Under the pieces are notes generated by a model that was given only the letters and a program-made list of their open reading frames with translations, was not told the origin of the DNA and searched no databases. From positions 79,700 to 143,699 of the forward strand of contig NZ_BAABIA010000012.1 in NCBI RefSeq assembly GCF_039542385.1: 64,000 nt of DNA, in the 5' to 3' direction. Within the stretch, counting starts at the first letter, position 1, and every line of letters begins with the position of its first letter. The stretch is from Prosthecobacter algae. Lineage in GTDB: Bacteria > Verrucomicrobiota > Verrucomicrobiia > Verrucomicrobiales > Verrucomicrobiaceae. The position numbers and the translations under genes were made by a program. This document shows positions 52,208 through 60,349 of this stretch, in pieces.

Positions 52208-53575
52208 ATGAAATTCCAATCCCAAAAGATCGCTTACTGGTTCTTCGCCTCGGCCATGGGGCTGCTTCTCCTGCAGATTGTCTATGGCTTCATCATGGGC
52301 TTTGCCCGTATCGGCATGGACGGCCTCCACGAGTGGATTCCGTTCAACACGGCCCGCGCTGTGCATACCAACTTATTGGTCGTCTGGCTCCTGCTCGGCT
52401 TCATGGGCAGCGCCTATTTTATCATCCCGGAGGAGGCGGATCGTGAGCTGGTGTGGCCGAAGATTGCCTGGCTGCAATTGATCTCATTCCTCGTCGTCGG
52501 CGTCATCGCTGTGGTGGGCTACCACTTCAATTACTGGGAGGGCCGCAAGTTCTTGGAGATCCCGCGACCGCTCGATTACCTGGTCGTGGTGAACGTGCTC
52601 ACCTTCCTCGCGAACATCGGGCTCACGATCTGGAAAGGGAAGCGCTTCACCACCACCGCCATCGTGCTCTACTTTGGTCTGCTGGCTGCCGCGTTGCTCT
52701 ACCTGCCGGGCATGATTGATTTCAACAATCAGACGATGGACTCCTTTTATCGCTGGTGGGTGGTGCATCTCTGGGTCGAAGGCGTGTGGGAACTCATCAT
52801 GGGCGCTCTGCTCTGCTACCTGCTCATCAAGCTCACGGGCGTTGATCGTGAAGTGGTTGAAAAATGGCTCTACATCATCGTCGGCCTCACCTTCCTCTCC
52901 GGCATCCTCGGCACGGGTCACCACTACTACTACATCGGTGCGCCGCGCTACTGGCTCATGATTGGTGGCATCTTCTCGGCGCTGGAGCCACTGGCATTCC
53001 TCGGCATGGCCATCTACGCGCTTGCCATGGCGAAGAAAGGAGGACGCCGACATCCCAACAAAGCCGCGCTCAACTGGACACTCGGCAGCGCCATCATGTC
53101 ATTCGTTGGCGCAGGCTTCCTGGGCTTCGCGCACACATTGCCTCAGGTGAACATGTACACGCACGGCACGCTCGTCACCGCTATGCACGGCCACATGGCC
53201 TTCTGGGGCGCGTATGCCATGATCAATCTCGCGATGATCGCCTATGTGCTGCCCATCCTGACGGGGCGCAAGCTGTGGGACAACGCTGCTTCCGGCTACG
53301 CTTTCTGGCTCAGCAACATAGGCATGGTGGCGATGACAGGTGCCTTTGCTGTCGCCGGCATCACGCAGGTGAATCTGGAGCGCCGGATGGGGCTCGACTT
53401 CCTCGCCGTGCAAAAAGAAATCGAGATCCACTTCGTCGGTCTCATTCTCGCCGCCAGTCTCTTCCTACTCGGCATCTGCTTCTACGTTTACAACTTCTGG
53501 CGCTTCGGTCTGCCCACGGATGAAGCCGCGCAGTCCGACGTCCGTGCAGTCGAGGATCTGCCCCCTGTGCTGTGA
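52208..53575 (+). CDS. norB: Nitric oxide reductase catalytic subunit NorB (cNor type)
   Basis: 455 residues with about twelve membrane helices. NorB reduces two NO to N2O using electrons from NorC. The haem/Fe-B histidines are seen in NTARAVHTNLLVVWLLLGFMG, the RWWVVHLWVEGVWELIMG stretch, LGTGHHYYYIGAPRYWL and MHGHMAFWGAYAMINLAM. The length and absence of an N-terminal extension class it as cNor rather than the quinol-dependent qNor. The start of norQ overlaps its stop by four bases. Confidence 0.97.
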   Translation: MKFQSQKIAYWFFASAMGLLLLQIVYGFIMGFARIGMDGLHEWIPFNTARAVHTNLLVVWLLLGFMGSAYFIIPEEADRELVWPKIAWLQLISFLVVGVIAVVGYHFNYWEGRKFLEIPRPLDYLVVVNVLTFLANIGLTIWKGKRFTTTAIVLYFGLLAAALLYLPGMIDFNNQTMDSFYRWWVVHLWVEGVWELIMGALLCYLLIKLTGVDREVVEKWLYIIVGLTFLSGILGTGHHYYYIGAPRYWLMIGGIFSALEPLAFLGMAIYALAMAKKGGRRHPNKAALNWTLGSAIMSFVGAGFLGFAHTLPQVNMYTHGTLVTAMHGHMAFWGAYAMINLAMIAYVLPILTGRKLWDNAASGYAFWLSNIGMVAMTGAFAVAGITQVNLERRMGLDFLAVQKEIEIHFVGLILAASLFLLGICFYVYNFWRFGLPTDEAAQSDVRAVEDLPPVL

Positions 53576-54351
53576 GTGCTGATTCCGTCTTCTATCTTGA
53601 AACCGGACGCGAGTCCGAACTCTTTGCCAAAGCATGGGCGGCCAGACTGCCGCTCATGGTCAAAGGTCCCACGGGCTGCGGCAAGACACGCTTCGTTGAA
53701 TACATGGCCGCCAAACTGGGCCGCAAGCTCATCACCGTGGCCTGCAACGAGGACACCACAGCCACCGATCTTCTCGGACGCCACTTGCTCATCGGAGGAG
53801 AGACTCGGTGGACCGACGGACCGGTGACACGCGCCGTGCGTGAAGGCGCGATCTTGTATCTCGATGAAGTGGCTGAGGCTCGTGCGGATGCCATCGTCGT
53901 TATTCATTCACTCACCGATCACCGTCGTGAGTTGTTTCTGGATCGCACGGGCGAGACGCTGCACGCACCACCAGAGTTCATGCTCGTCGTAAGCTTCAAT
54001 CCCGGCTACCAGCGCAGCATGAGGGAACTGAAACCTTCCACCCGTCAGCGCTTCATCGGCCTCGGCTTCAGCTATCCGGCTGAAGATCTTGAAATCCGCA
54101 TCATCACCGGCGAAACAGGCCTTGAAGACAAGCAGGCACGCTCGCTCGTCAGTATCGCCAAGAAAGTCCGCGCACTGACCGAACTCTCTTTGCTCGAAAG
54201 CGTTTCCACCCGTCTTCTCATCGACGCCGCAAAACTCATCCAAGCGGGCCTTCCACCGCGCTACGCCGCCACCGTCGCCATTGCCGAGCCGCTCACCGAT
54301 GATCCCGATGCACTCGCCGCGATCCGCCAGGTCATCGAACTCACCCTCTGA
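53572..54351 (+). CDS. norQ: NorQ, MoxR-type AAA+ ATPase
   Basis: 259 residues, GTG start overlapping the norB stop (GTGA). Walker A is VKGPTGCGKTRFVEYMA, Walker B is ILYLDEVAEA, and sensor-like SFNPGYQRSMRELKPSTRQRFIGLGFSYP follows. NorQ and NorD form a chaperone pair needed to insert the non-haem iron into NorB. It precedes norD by 9 bp. Confidence 0.95.
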   Translation: MSADSVFYLETGRESELFAKAWAARLPLMVKGPTGCGKTRFVEYMAAKLGRKLITVACNEDTTATDLLGRHLLIGGETRWTDGPVTRAVREGAILYLDEVAEARADAIVVIHSLTDHRRELFLDRTGETLHAPPEFMLVVSFNPGYQRSMRELKPSTRQRFIGLGFSYPAEDLEIRIITGETGLEDKQARSLVSIAKKVRALTELSLLESVSTRLLIDAAKLIQAGLPPRYAATVAIAEPLTDDPDALAAIRQVIELTL

Positions 54352-54360
54352 TCTCTCTCC

Positions 54361-56043
54361 ATGTTTGAATGGGAGGAAAATGTCTTTCTCGGCCTCAAGG
54401 CGCTTTATAAACGCCTCGTCGAAAAACCGCGTGAGCGTGAAGCCGCCGCTGTGCGCGTTGAGTTGAAGCCACGGCGGCAGCAACTCTTTCTGCTGGCCAA
54501 CATGATCGCCGGAAAGCCTGTGATGGTGCTCGAAACAGCCAACGCCGTGCTTTGTGACCACGAACGCATTTTCCTACCGCCAGAGTTTTCGCTCGCCAAC
54601 TCGCGCGAGGCCAATGAATCCATCTTCCAGCTCAAGACACTGCTCGGAGCACTCGCGATTCGTGATCAAGCGACTAATCTGCATTCCTTGATCGCCAGCT
54701 TTCCATCACTCGAAACGCGAGTGATCGAGGCGCAGGCCGCTTTGGGCGAAAGGGACTTCTGGCAGGTCATCGGCAGCCCGGATTTCTCTAAACAGCCCTG
54801 CGCAGCCGAAACAAAGCCTTTGGCCGAACCCACCGATACTCCGCAGCAGCCTGAAGGCGTCACCGAGATCGAAGGCAAGGGCCAAACGAACATCACCGTG
54901 CTCCAAGGCGAGGATGATCAGCCCATCGAATCTGAAATGCCCATCCACACCTTCGAGAAGGCGGAGACGCTCGAAGAATACAGCGGCCTGAACCGCAAAA
55001 ACGACGATGACGATGAACTCGATGAACATGCCGAGGCCCTGCGCTCCGTGGACATGAAGCACGTCGTGCGCACACGCGAACGGCCACGCTCCATCTACCG
55101 CAGTGACATCGTCATGGATGGCCTCGCCTTTGAAGTCGGTGATGATGCTCCCGCTGCTGGCATTCGATATCCCGAGTGGGATTATAAAAAGCAACAGCAC
55201 AAGCCCGACTGGTGCTTCATCCGCCAGCAATCACTGCGCGACAGTGATCCTTCCTGGGCTCAGCGCACCGCCACGAAGCATCGCTCTGTCATTCTCGATC
55301 TGCGCAAAAAGCTCGCGGCGCTCGCCACGCAGACGCAGCGTGCGAAACGCCAGCCAGACGGGCCAGAACTCGACATCGACGCCGTCGTGGCGGCTCAAGT
55401 GGCCTGCCGGTCCGGTCACAGTCCCGATGATCGCCTCTACATCCAGCGCCAGCGAAAACTGCATGATGTCGCCGCGTTGATCCTGATGGATCAGAGCTAC
55501 TCCACCGATGCGTGGCTAGATGACGCCCGCGTGCTCGACACCATCCGCGAGACGCTTTTCTGCGTCGGCGAGGTCATGGATGAGTTTATCGAAACCTTTG
55601 CCGTAGCTGGGTTCAGCTCGAACACACGCCGCCAGTGTGATTTCCATCTCATCAAAGATTTCGCCGAGTCATGGCATGGAACACGCGCCCGGCTCGGCAG
55701 TCTCGAAGCACAGGGCTACACCCGCATCGGCCCCGCGCTGCGGCACGCGCAGGAGTTGCTCATTCGTCAGCCTGCGGAGAAACGCGTCATCTTCCTCATC
55801 ACCGATGGCCGCCCCTGCGACTATGACCGGTATGAGGGCGAGTACGGCATCCGCGACGTGCGCAAGGCCATCGAAAACGGCAACCGTCATGGCATTATGA
55901 CGCACGCCTTTGCCATAGAGAAACGCGCCTGCGAGCAGTTCCCGCGCATGTTCAGCCGCCAGCACTACGACATCGTTCCCAACCCACGCGCCCTCGTCGC
56001 CAGCATGTGTGGGGCCTTTGCCCGGCTGAAGCTGGCGGTGTGA
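54361..56043 (+). CDS. norD: NorD, VWA-domain NO reductase activation protein
   Basis: 560 residues. The N-terminal half is charged and helical with a low-complexity acidic stretch (KNDDDDELDEHAEAL). The C-terminal von Willebrand A domain carries the MIDAS DxSxS as LILMDQSYSTDAWLDD and the second motif ITDGRPCDYDRYEGEYGIRDVRKAI. In other organisms NorD works with NorQ on NorB maturation. It is convergent with norF, with only two bases between stop codons. Confidence 0.95.
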   Translation: MFEWEENVFLGLKALYKRLVEKPREREAAAVRVELKPRRQQLFLLANMIAGKPVMVLETANAVLCDHERIFLPPEFSLANSREANESIFQLKTLLGALAIRDQATNLHSLIASFPSLETRVIEAQAALGERDFWQVIGSPDFSKQPCAAETKPLAEPTDTPQQPEGVTEIEGKGQTNITVLQGEDDQPIESEMPIHTFEKAETLEEYSGLNRKNDDDDELDEHAEALRSVDMKHVVRTRERPRSIYRSDIVMDGLAFEVGDDAPAAGIRYPEWDYKKQQHKPDWCFIRQQSLRDSDPSWAQRTATKHRSVILDLRKKLAALATQTQRAKRQPDGPELDIDAVVAAQVACRSGHSPDDRLYIQRQRKLHDVAALILMDQSYSTDAWLDDARVLDTIRETLFCVGEVMDEFIETFAVAGFSSNTRRQCDFHLIKDFAESWHGTRARLGSLEAQGYTRIGPALRHAQELLIRQPAEKRVIFLITDGRPCDYDRYEGEYGIRDVRKAIENGNRHGIMTHAFAIEKRACEQFPRMFSRQHYDIVPNPRALVASMCGAFARLKLAV

Positions 56044-56045
56044 GA

Positions 56046-56276
56046 TCAAGCCAGAAACACGGCTAGTCCAAGGATGAGTGCCAGAAGACCCGCAAGACCC
56101 GCACTCCAGCGGAGAGCTGCGTGTCGCAAGTCCATGAACTGCCACGCGACAAGTGCAAACTTCACACCTGCCACCAGCAGGATGAGGCGACTGGCAGTGA
56201 CTCTTTCGCCAAGGACAAAACTAAGCCCGGTCAGCAGCATGAGCGCGGCCCAGATGATGGTGTTGGCGCGTGTCAT
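56046..56276 (-). CDS. norF: NorF-like small membrane protein
   Basis: 76 residues with two or three helices: NTIIWAALMLLTGLSFVLG, ILLVAGVKFALVAWQFMDLRHAALRW and a final helix. The family is the prokaryotic cytochrome c oxidase subunit IV type, which in denitrifiers is called NorF and is encoded after norE. Its ATG overlaps the norE stop by four bases. It may aid stability or assembly of NO reductase. Confidence 0.82.
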   Translation of the reverse strand: MTRANTIIWAALMLLTGLSFVLGERVTASRLILLVAGVKFALVAWQFMDLRHAALRWSAGLAGLLALILGLAVFLA

Positions 56277-56857
56277 AGCAGGTAAATGACGGGGTAAACC
56301 AGCAGCCAGATGAGATCACACATGTGCCAGAAGATGCCGCTGCTCTCGACATCCAGATGCTCTTCACGGTGATAATGCCCGCGACGGATGCCACGCGCCA
56401 TGAAGGCAAGCAGCACCAAGGCCGCGAGCATATGAACCAAATGGAAACCCGTCAGAGCATAGTAAAACGTGAAGAACACATCCCTGCCGAAGCCGATGCC
56501 ATGCTGCACTTTTTCCGCATACTCGATGCCCTTGAGCACCGTGAAAACAAGGCCGGTGAGGATCGCGGCTATCACCCAGCGGAGGGACTTGCCTTGATTG
56601 CCACATCTGAGAGACCCGAGACCATTCGCCATGCACCAGCCTCCGGTCAAAAGCAGCAGTGTGTTGGCGAAAGCCAGCGGCTGGTTCAGCAGCTCCCGCC
56701 CGGCGGCAAACTCCGCCGCATGATCCCGGCCCTGAGCCAGGAAGGTGATGATGCCAGCTCCAAAGGTGATGACTTCCAAGAAGACCAGCAGCCACACGAG
56801 CACACCGCCCGGCGGCTCCCATGCTTCGGAAGAGGCGGTTTGATAGGAAGTTTTCAT
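56273..56857 (-). CDS. norE: NorE, cytochrome oxidase subunit III-like protein
   Basis: 194 residues from ATG 56857; an ATG 12 codons upstream (56893) is also possible. Five membrane helices are indicated: PPGGVLVWLLVFLEVITFGAGIITFL, FANTLLLLTGGWCMANGL, WVIAAILTGLVFTVLKGIEY, YYALTGFHLVHMLAALVLLAFM and WHMCDLIWLLVYPVIYLL. The family is heme-copper oxidase subunit III without the catalytic partner; located next to norF it fits NorE. The inverted repeat at 56918-56941 lies 60 bp upstream, shared with the divergent nirK operon. Confidence 0.87.
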   Translation of the reverse strand: MKTSYQTASSEAWEPPGGVLVWLLVFLEVITFGAGIITFLAQGRDHAAEFAAGRELLNQPLAFANTLLLLTGGWCMANGLGSLRCGNQGKSLRWVIAAILTGLVFTVLKGIEYAEKVQHGIGFGRDVFFTFYYALTGFHLVHMLAALVLLAFMARGIRRGHYHREEHLDVESSGIFWHMCDLIWLLVYPVIYLL

Positions 56858-56917
56858 ATCGTGGGAAGAGTGCTCCGTGCACTCCACTCTCATAACGCCA
56901 GTTCAATGCCATTGGCT

Positions 56918-56941
56918 ATTACTGAACACGGGTTCCGCAAT
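56918..56941. promoter_or_regulatory. NO-regulon inverted repeat, site C (norE / globin-nirK promoter)
   Basis: ATTACTGAA-N6-TTCCGCAAT, between the divergent norEF and haemoglobin-nirK operons. It overlaps a perfect 12-bp palindrome CCGCAATTGCGG (56935-56946). Same spacing and arm layout as sites A and B. Confidence 0.72.
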
Positions 56942-57005
56942 TGCGGCGTATACCTTGCCAGAACGTGCGGAGCAGCGATTTGAGAATGCTGCATGATGTC
57001 ATCGC

Positions 57006-57491
57006 ATGACTGCCGAAGACCCCGTGAAGAAACCCGATCTCCAAGGCCGACCTGAGATCGTAAAGCTTGTGAATACCTTCTATGACCGTGTGCGGGCTGA
57101 TGCGGTGCTCGGTCACATTTTTGATCAGGTGGCGCAGACGAATTGGGAAACTCATTTGCCAAAGATGTACGCCTTCTGGGAGACGGTGATGTTTCGCAGC
57201 GGAGGATTCACTGGCAACCCTCTCGCTGCCCATGCGAAACTGGTAGCGCTCACGGACATGGGCCGTGACAAGTTTGATCATTGGCTCAAGCTCTTTTGCG
57301 GAACCGTGGACGACCTTTTTGTCGGCGAACATGCCGATCACATCAAGAACTGCGCCGCTGACATGGCGAACGTGATCTTCTCACGCATTAACCAAGTCCC
57401 CGACCCGCGCTTCGACCCCGCCAATCTCACTCCCGAGCAGCGCGAGCGCTACGCCCGCTACAAATCCCAACCACAACCAGCCACACCATGA
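57006..57491 (+). CDS. Group-III truncated haemoglobin
   Basis: 161 residues, no signal peptide, so cytosolic. It matches group [65 protein letters not shown], where the proximal His is in NPLAAHAKL, and [38 protein letters not shown]. Group-III globins of other bacteria protect against NO. Its stop overlaps the nirK start (ATGA), so the two are translated together; NO scavenging beside an NO-producing enzyme makes sense. Confidence 0.93.
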   Translation: MTAEDPVKKPDLQGRPEIVKLVNTFYDRVRADAVLGHIFDQVAQTNWETHLPKMYAFWETVMFRSGGFTGNPLAAHAKLVALTDMGRDKFDHWLKLFCGTVDDLFVGEHADHIKNCAADMANVIFSRINQVPDPRFDPANLTPEQRERYARYKSQPQPATP

Positions 57492-59056
57492 AAACAACAT
57501 CGCGACTCCTACTGACGGGTCTTGTCACCACTCTGCTCACTCAATGTGGAGACAAGGAACTCAGCCCCAACGAAAAAATGTCCCAGGCGACCTTCATCAA
57601 GGCGATGGAGTCCTACGAGACAGCTCCGGCGGCTGTGCCCGCACCTACGGGCGACGCACTGGCGAATCCCACCAAGCAGCAGGACAAGCCTGTCTTGGGC
57701 ACGGAAAACGCGGTGCTCACCGATGCGCCGAATGTTCCGCCACCCATCACGCGTGATCATCCCACGAAGGTCACCATCAAGCTCGAAGTCGTCGAACTGG
57801 TGAAGCGCATGGCTGATGGCGTGGACTACACGTTCTGGACCTTCGGCGGCAGCGTGCCGGGCAAATTCATCCGCATCCGGCAGAACGATGAGGTGGAATT
57901 TCACCTCATGAATCGTCCGGACAGCAAGATGCCGCACAACATCGACCTTCATGCCGTGACCGGACCGGGAGGCGGGGCCGCAGCCTCCTTCACGGCACCA
58001 GGTCACGCCTCCGTGTTTTCGTTCAAGGCGCTGAACCCCGGCTTGTATGTCTATCACTGCGCCACCGCCCCGGTGGGCATGCATGTGGCGAATGGCATGT
58101 ATGGCCTCATCCTCATCGAGCCCATCGGCGGCCTGCCAAAGGTGGACAAGGAGTTCTATGTCTTCCAATCCGAGTTCTACACCAAAGGACCGCATGGTGA
58201 GGCCGGATTGCAGCCATTTAGCATGGAGAAGGCGCTCACTGAAATACCAGACTACGTTGTCTTTAACGGCTCGGTCGGAGCCATGGCAGGTGACAATGCC
58301 GTGCAGGCTGCTGTGGGCGAAAAAGTGCGTCTCTTCGTCGGCAATGGCGGCCCGAATCTCGTGTCGTCCTTCCACGTCATTGGCGAGATTTTTGACAACG
58401 TGTATCTCGAAGGCGGCGCGAAGCCCGCACAGCATCAGGTGCAGACCACGATGATTCCGGCTGGCGGCTCTGCCATCGTCGAGTTCGGTCTCGAAGTGCC
58501 AGGCACCTACATCCTCGTCGATCACTCGATCTTCCGTGCCTTTAACAAAGGCGCGGTCGGTATGATCAAGGTCAGTGGCCCCGAGAACAAGCTCGTGTAT
58601 TCCGGCAAGCAGGACGACCGCATCTATCAGATGGAAGGCAGCACGATCCAGAGCATCGCGCAGGCATCCACTCAGCAGGCTCCGGCCGCGAACAAAGAAG
58701 AGCGCATCGCACGCGGCAAAATGCTCTACACCAGCATCTGCATGGCCTGCCATCAGCCGGAAGGTCAGGGCATCCCCAAAGCCTTCCCACCGGTTGCCAA
58801 GTCGGATTACCTGAACGCCGATCCGAAGCGTGCCATCGCCACCGTGCTGCACGGCCTTCAGGGCAAAGTCACGGTGAATGGCGAGACGTATGAAAGCATC
58901 ATGCCGCAGCTCGGCCTCAATGACGAGCAGGTCGCGAACGCGCTCACCTACGTTTACAACAACTGGGGCAACAACGGCACCGAGGTGCTTCCCGCGATGG
59001 TCAAAGAAGTGCGCGCCACAGTCCCACCACCCGCCACAGCTCCTGGAGCACATTGA
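57488..59056 (+). CDS. nirK: Copper nitrite reductase NirK (AniA-like lipoprotein) with fused C-terminal cytochrome c
   Basis: 522 residues. The signal peptide ends in a lipobox LLTQC (Cys20), so the protein is probably lipid-anchored. Copper ligands are all present: His150 and His155 in [12 protein letters not shown], His190-Cys191, His199 and Met204 in [18 protein letters not shown], His296 in SSFHVIGEI, and His346 in [10 protein letters not shown]. The TAPVGMH loop matches Neisseria AniA. From about 400 a cytochrome c domain follows with CMACH (Cys418-His422) and an axial Met candidate in SIMPQLGL. It reduces nitrite to NO in the periplasm or at the outer membrane; the haem domain can feed electrons to the T1 copper. 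Confidence 0.96.
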   Translation: MKTTSRLLLTGLVTTLLTQCGDKELSPNEKMSQATFIKAMESYETAPAAVPAPTGDALANPTKQQDKPVLGTENAVLTDAPNVPPPITRDHPTKVTIKLEVVELVKRMADGVDYTFWTFGGSVPGKFIRIRQNDEVEFHLMNRPDSKMPHNIDLHAVTGPGGGAAASFTAPGHASVFSFKALNPGLYVYHCATAPVGMHVANGMYGLILIEPIGGLPKVDKEFYVFQSEFYTKGPHGEAGLQPFSMEKALTEIPDYVVFNGSVGAMAGDNAVQAAVGEKVRLFVGNGGPNLVSSFHVIGEIFDNVYLEGGAKPAQHQVQTTMIPAGGSAIVEFGLEVPGTYILVDHSIFRAFNKGAVGMIKVSGPENKLVYSGKQDDRIYQMEGSTIQSIAQASTQQAPAANKEERIARGKMLYTSICMACHQPEGQGIPKAFPPVAKSDYLNADPKRAIATVLHGLQGKVTVNGETYESIMPQLGLNDEQVANALTYVYNNWGNNGTEVLPAMVKEVRATVPPPATAPGAH

Positions 59057-59059
59057 GTC

Positions 59060-60349
59060 ATGAGACACGCGCTATTGGCTCTCTTGCTTGTGCCAGGTGT
59101 CTTCTTTGCGAAGACGCCTGAGCCACCGCCGGGCATGGTTTTCATCCCCGGCGGAGAGTACAAACCTCTCTACGCCAAAGAGGCAACGCCACGCACGGCT
59201 CCTGCCTTCTTCATGGATGCCGTGCAGGTGACGAATGCGCAGTTCCTCGACTTCGTTGAGGCGCATCCCGAATGGCGGCGGTCTCAAGCGCGGAGCACAC
59301 AGGCGGACAGCAACTACCTCAAGCACTGGGCAGGTGATTTGGATCTCGGCGCCAAAGCACCGCCACAGGCACCCGTGACTCACGTCTCATGGCATGCGGC
59401 GCAGGCCTACTGCCAGTCCCAGCACAAACGCCTGCCCACGCAGGACGAATGGGAGTTTGCCGCGCGTGCTGACGCAAAAAAGATCGATGCCAGCACCGAT
59501 CAGGCATTTTTAAAGCTGCTGCTGGAATGGTACTCCAAGCCAGCCACCTCCGCGCTGGAGAGCGTGCAGTCCGGCATTTTAAATGTCCACGGTGTGCGTG
59601 GTCTGCACGGCCTCGTGTGGGAATGGGTACATGATTTTAACAGCAGCATGATCGTCGGCGACTCACGCGGCGACGGCTCCATGGAGCGGAAGCTCTTCTG
59701 CGGTGCCGGATCGCTGCTCGCCGCCGATGTGAGCAACTACGCCGCCTACATGCGCTTCGCCTTTCGCTCCAGTCTCAAAGGAAACTACTGCGTCGGCAGC
59801 CTCGGCTTTCGGGGTGCAAAATCGGTCAGCGCCAATGCGAAGGACGTCAAACGACCTGCCATCTTCAAGACACCTTATGATCTTTTAGGCGAGTGGCGCA
59901 CACAGGACGACAAGCCCGCCACCCTCGCCAGTCTGCGCGGCAAAGTACGCGTCGTCACCATGGGTTTCACGCGCTGCAAATTCGCCTGCCCACGCATCTT
60001 CCATGACATGCAGAAGGTCGAGGCCGCGCTCGGAGCGGATGCGGACAAAGTCGGCTTCACCTTCCTCTCCATCGATCCCCAGCATGACACTCCGGCCGCC
60101 ATGGCCGCCAAAATGGCCGAACTCAAAATGAGCGGCGAACGCTGGACCTTTCTCACCGCGCCTGATGACACCGTCCAGCAGCTAGCCGTGGCCTTGAACT
60201 TCAAATTCCAGCTCGTCGAAGGCTTCTTTGCCCACTCCAATCTCATCGCCGTGCTCGATGAAGACGGGAATGTCATCCACCGCGAGGAATCGCTCGGTGC
60301 GGACATCGAACCCACCGTCAACTCGGTGCGCCAGCTTATAAAGCCATGA
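59060..60349 (+). CDS. FGE-sulfatase domain / SCO domain fusion protein
   Basis: 429 residues with a signal peptide (RHALLALLLVPGVFFA). Residues 20-255 have the formylglycine-generating-enzyme fold: PPPGMVFIPGGEYKPLYAKEATPRTAPAFFMDAVQVTNAQFLDFVEAHPEW, WHAAQAYCQSQHKRLPTQDEWEFAAR, GLVWEWVHDF, SLGFRGA. The Cys pair of true FGE enzymes (in the YRC..R region) is not present, reading YMRFAFR, so it is likely structural. Residues 275-429 are a SCO1/SenC domain with the copper CxxxC as TRCKFACPRIFHDM and the His in FFAHSNLIAVLDEDG. It is three bases after nirK and probably serves copper delivery to NirK or NosZ-like enzymes. Confidence 0.85.
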   Translation: MRHALLALLLVPGVFFAKTPEPPPGMVFIPGGEYKPLYAKEATPRTAPAFFMDAVQVTNAQFLDFVEAHPEWRRSQARSTQADSNYLKHWAGDLDLGAKAPPQAPVTHVSWHAAQAYCQSQHKRLPTQDEWEFAARADAKKIDASTDQAFLKLLLEWYSKPATSALESVQSGILNVHGVRGLHGLVWEWVHDFNSSMIVGDSRGDGSMERKLFCGAGSLLAADVSNYAAYMRFAFRSSLKGNYCVGSLGFRGAKSVSANAKDVKRPAIFKTPYDLLGEWRTQDDKPATLASLRGKVRVVTMGFTRCKFACPRIFHDMQKVEAALGADADKVGFTFLSIDPQHDTPAAMAAKMAELKMSGERWTFLTAPDDTVQQLAVALNFKFQLVEGFFAHSNLIAVLDEDGNVIHREESLGADIEPTVNSVRQLIKP

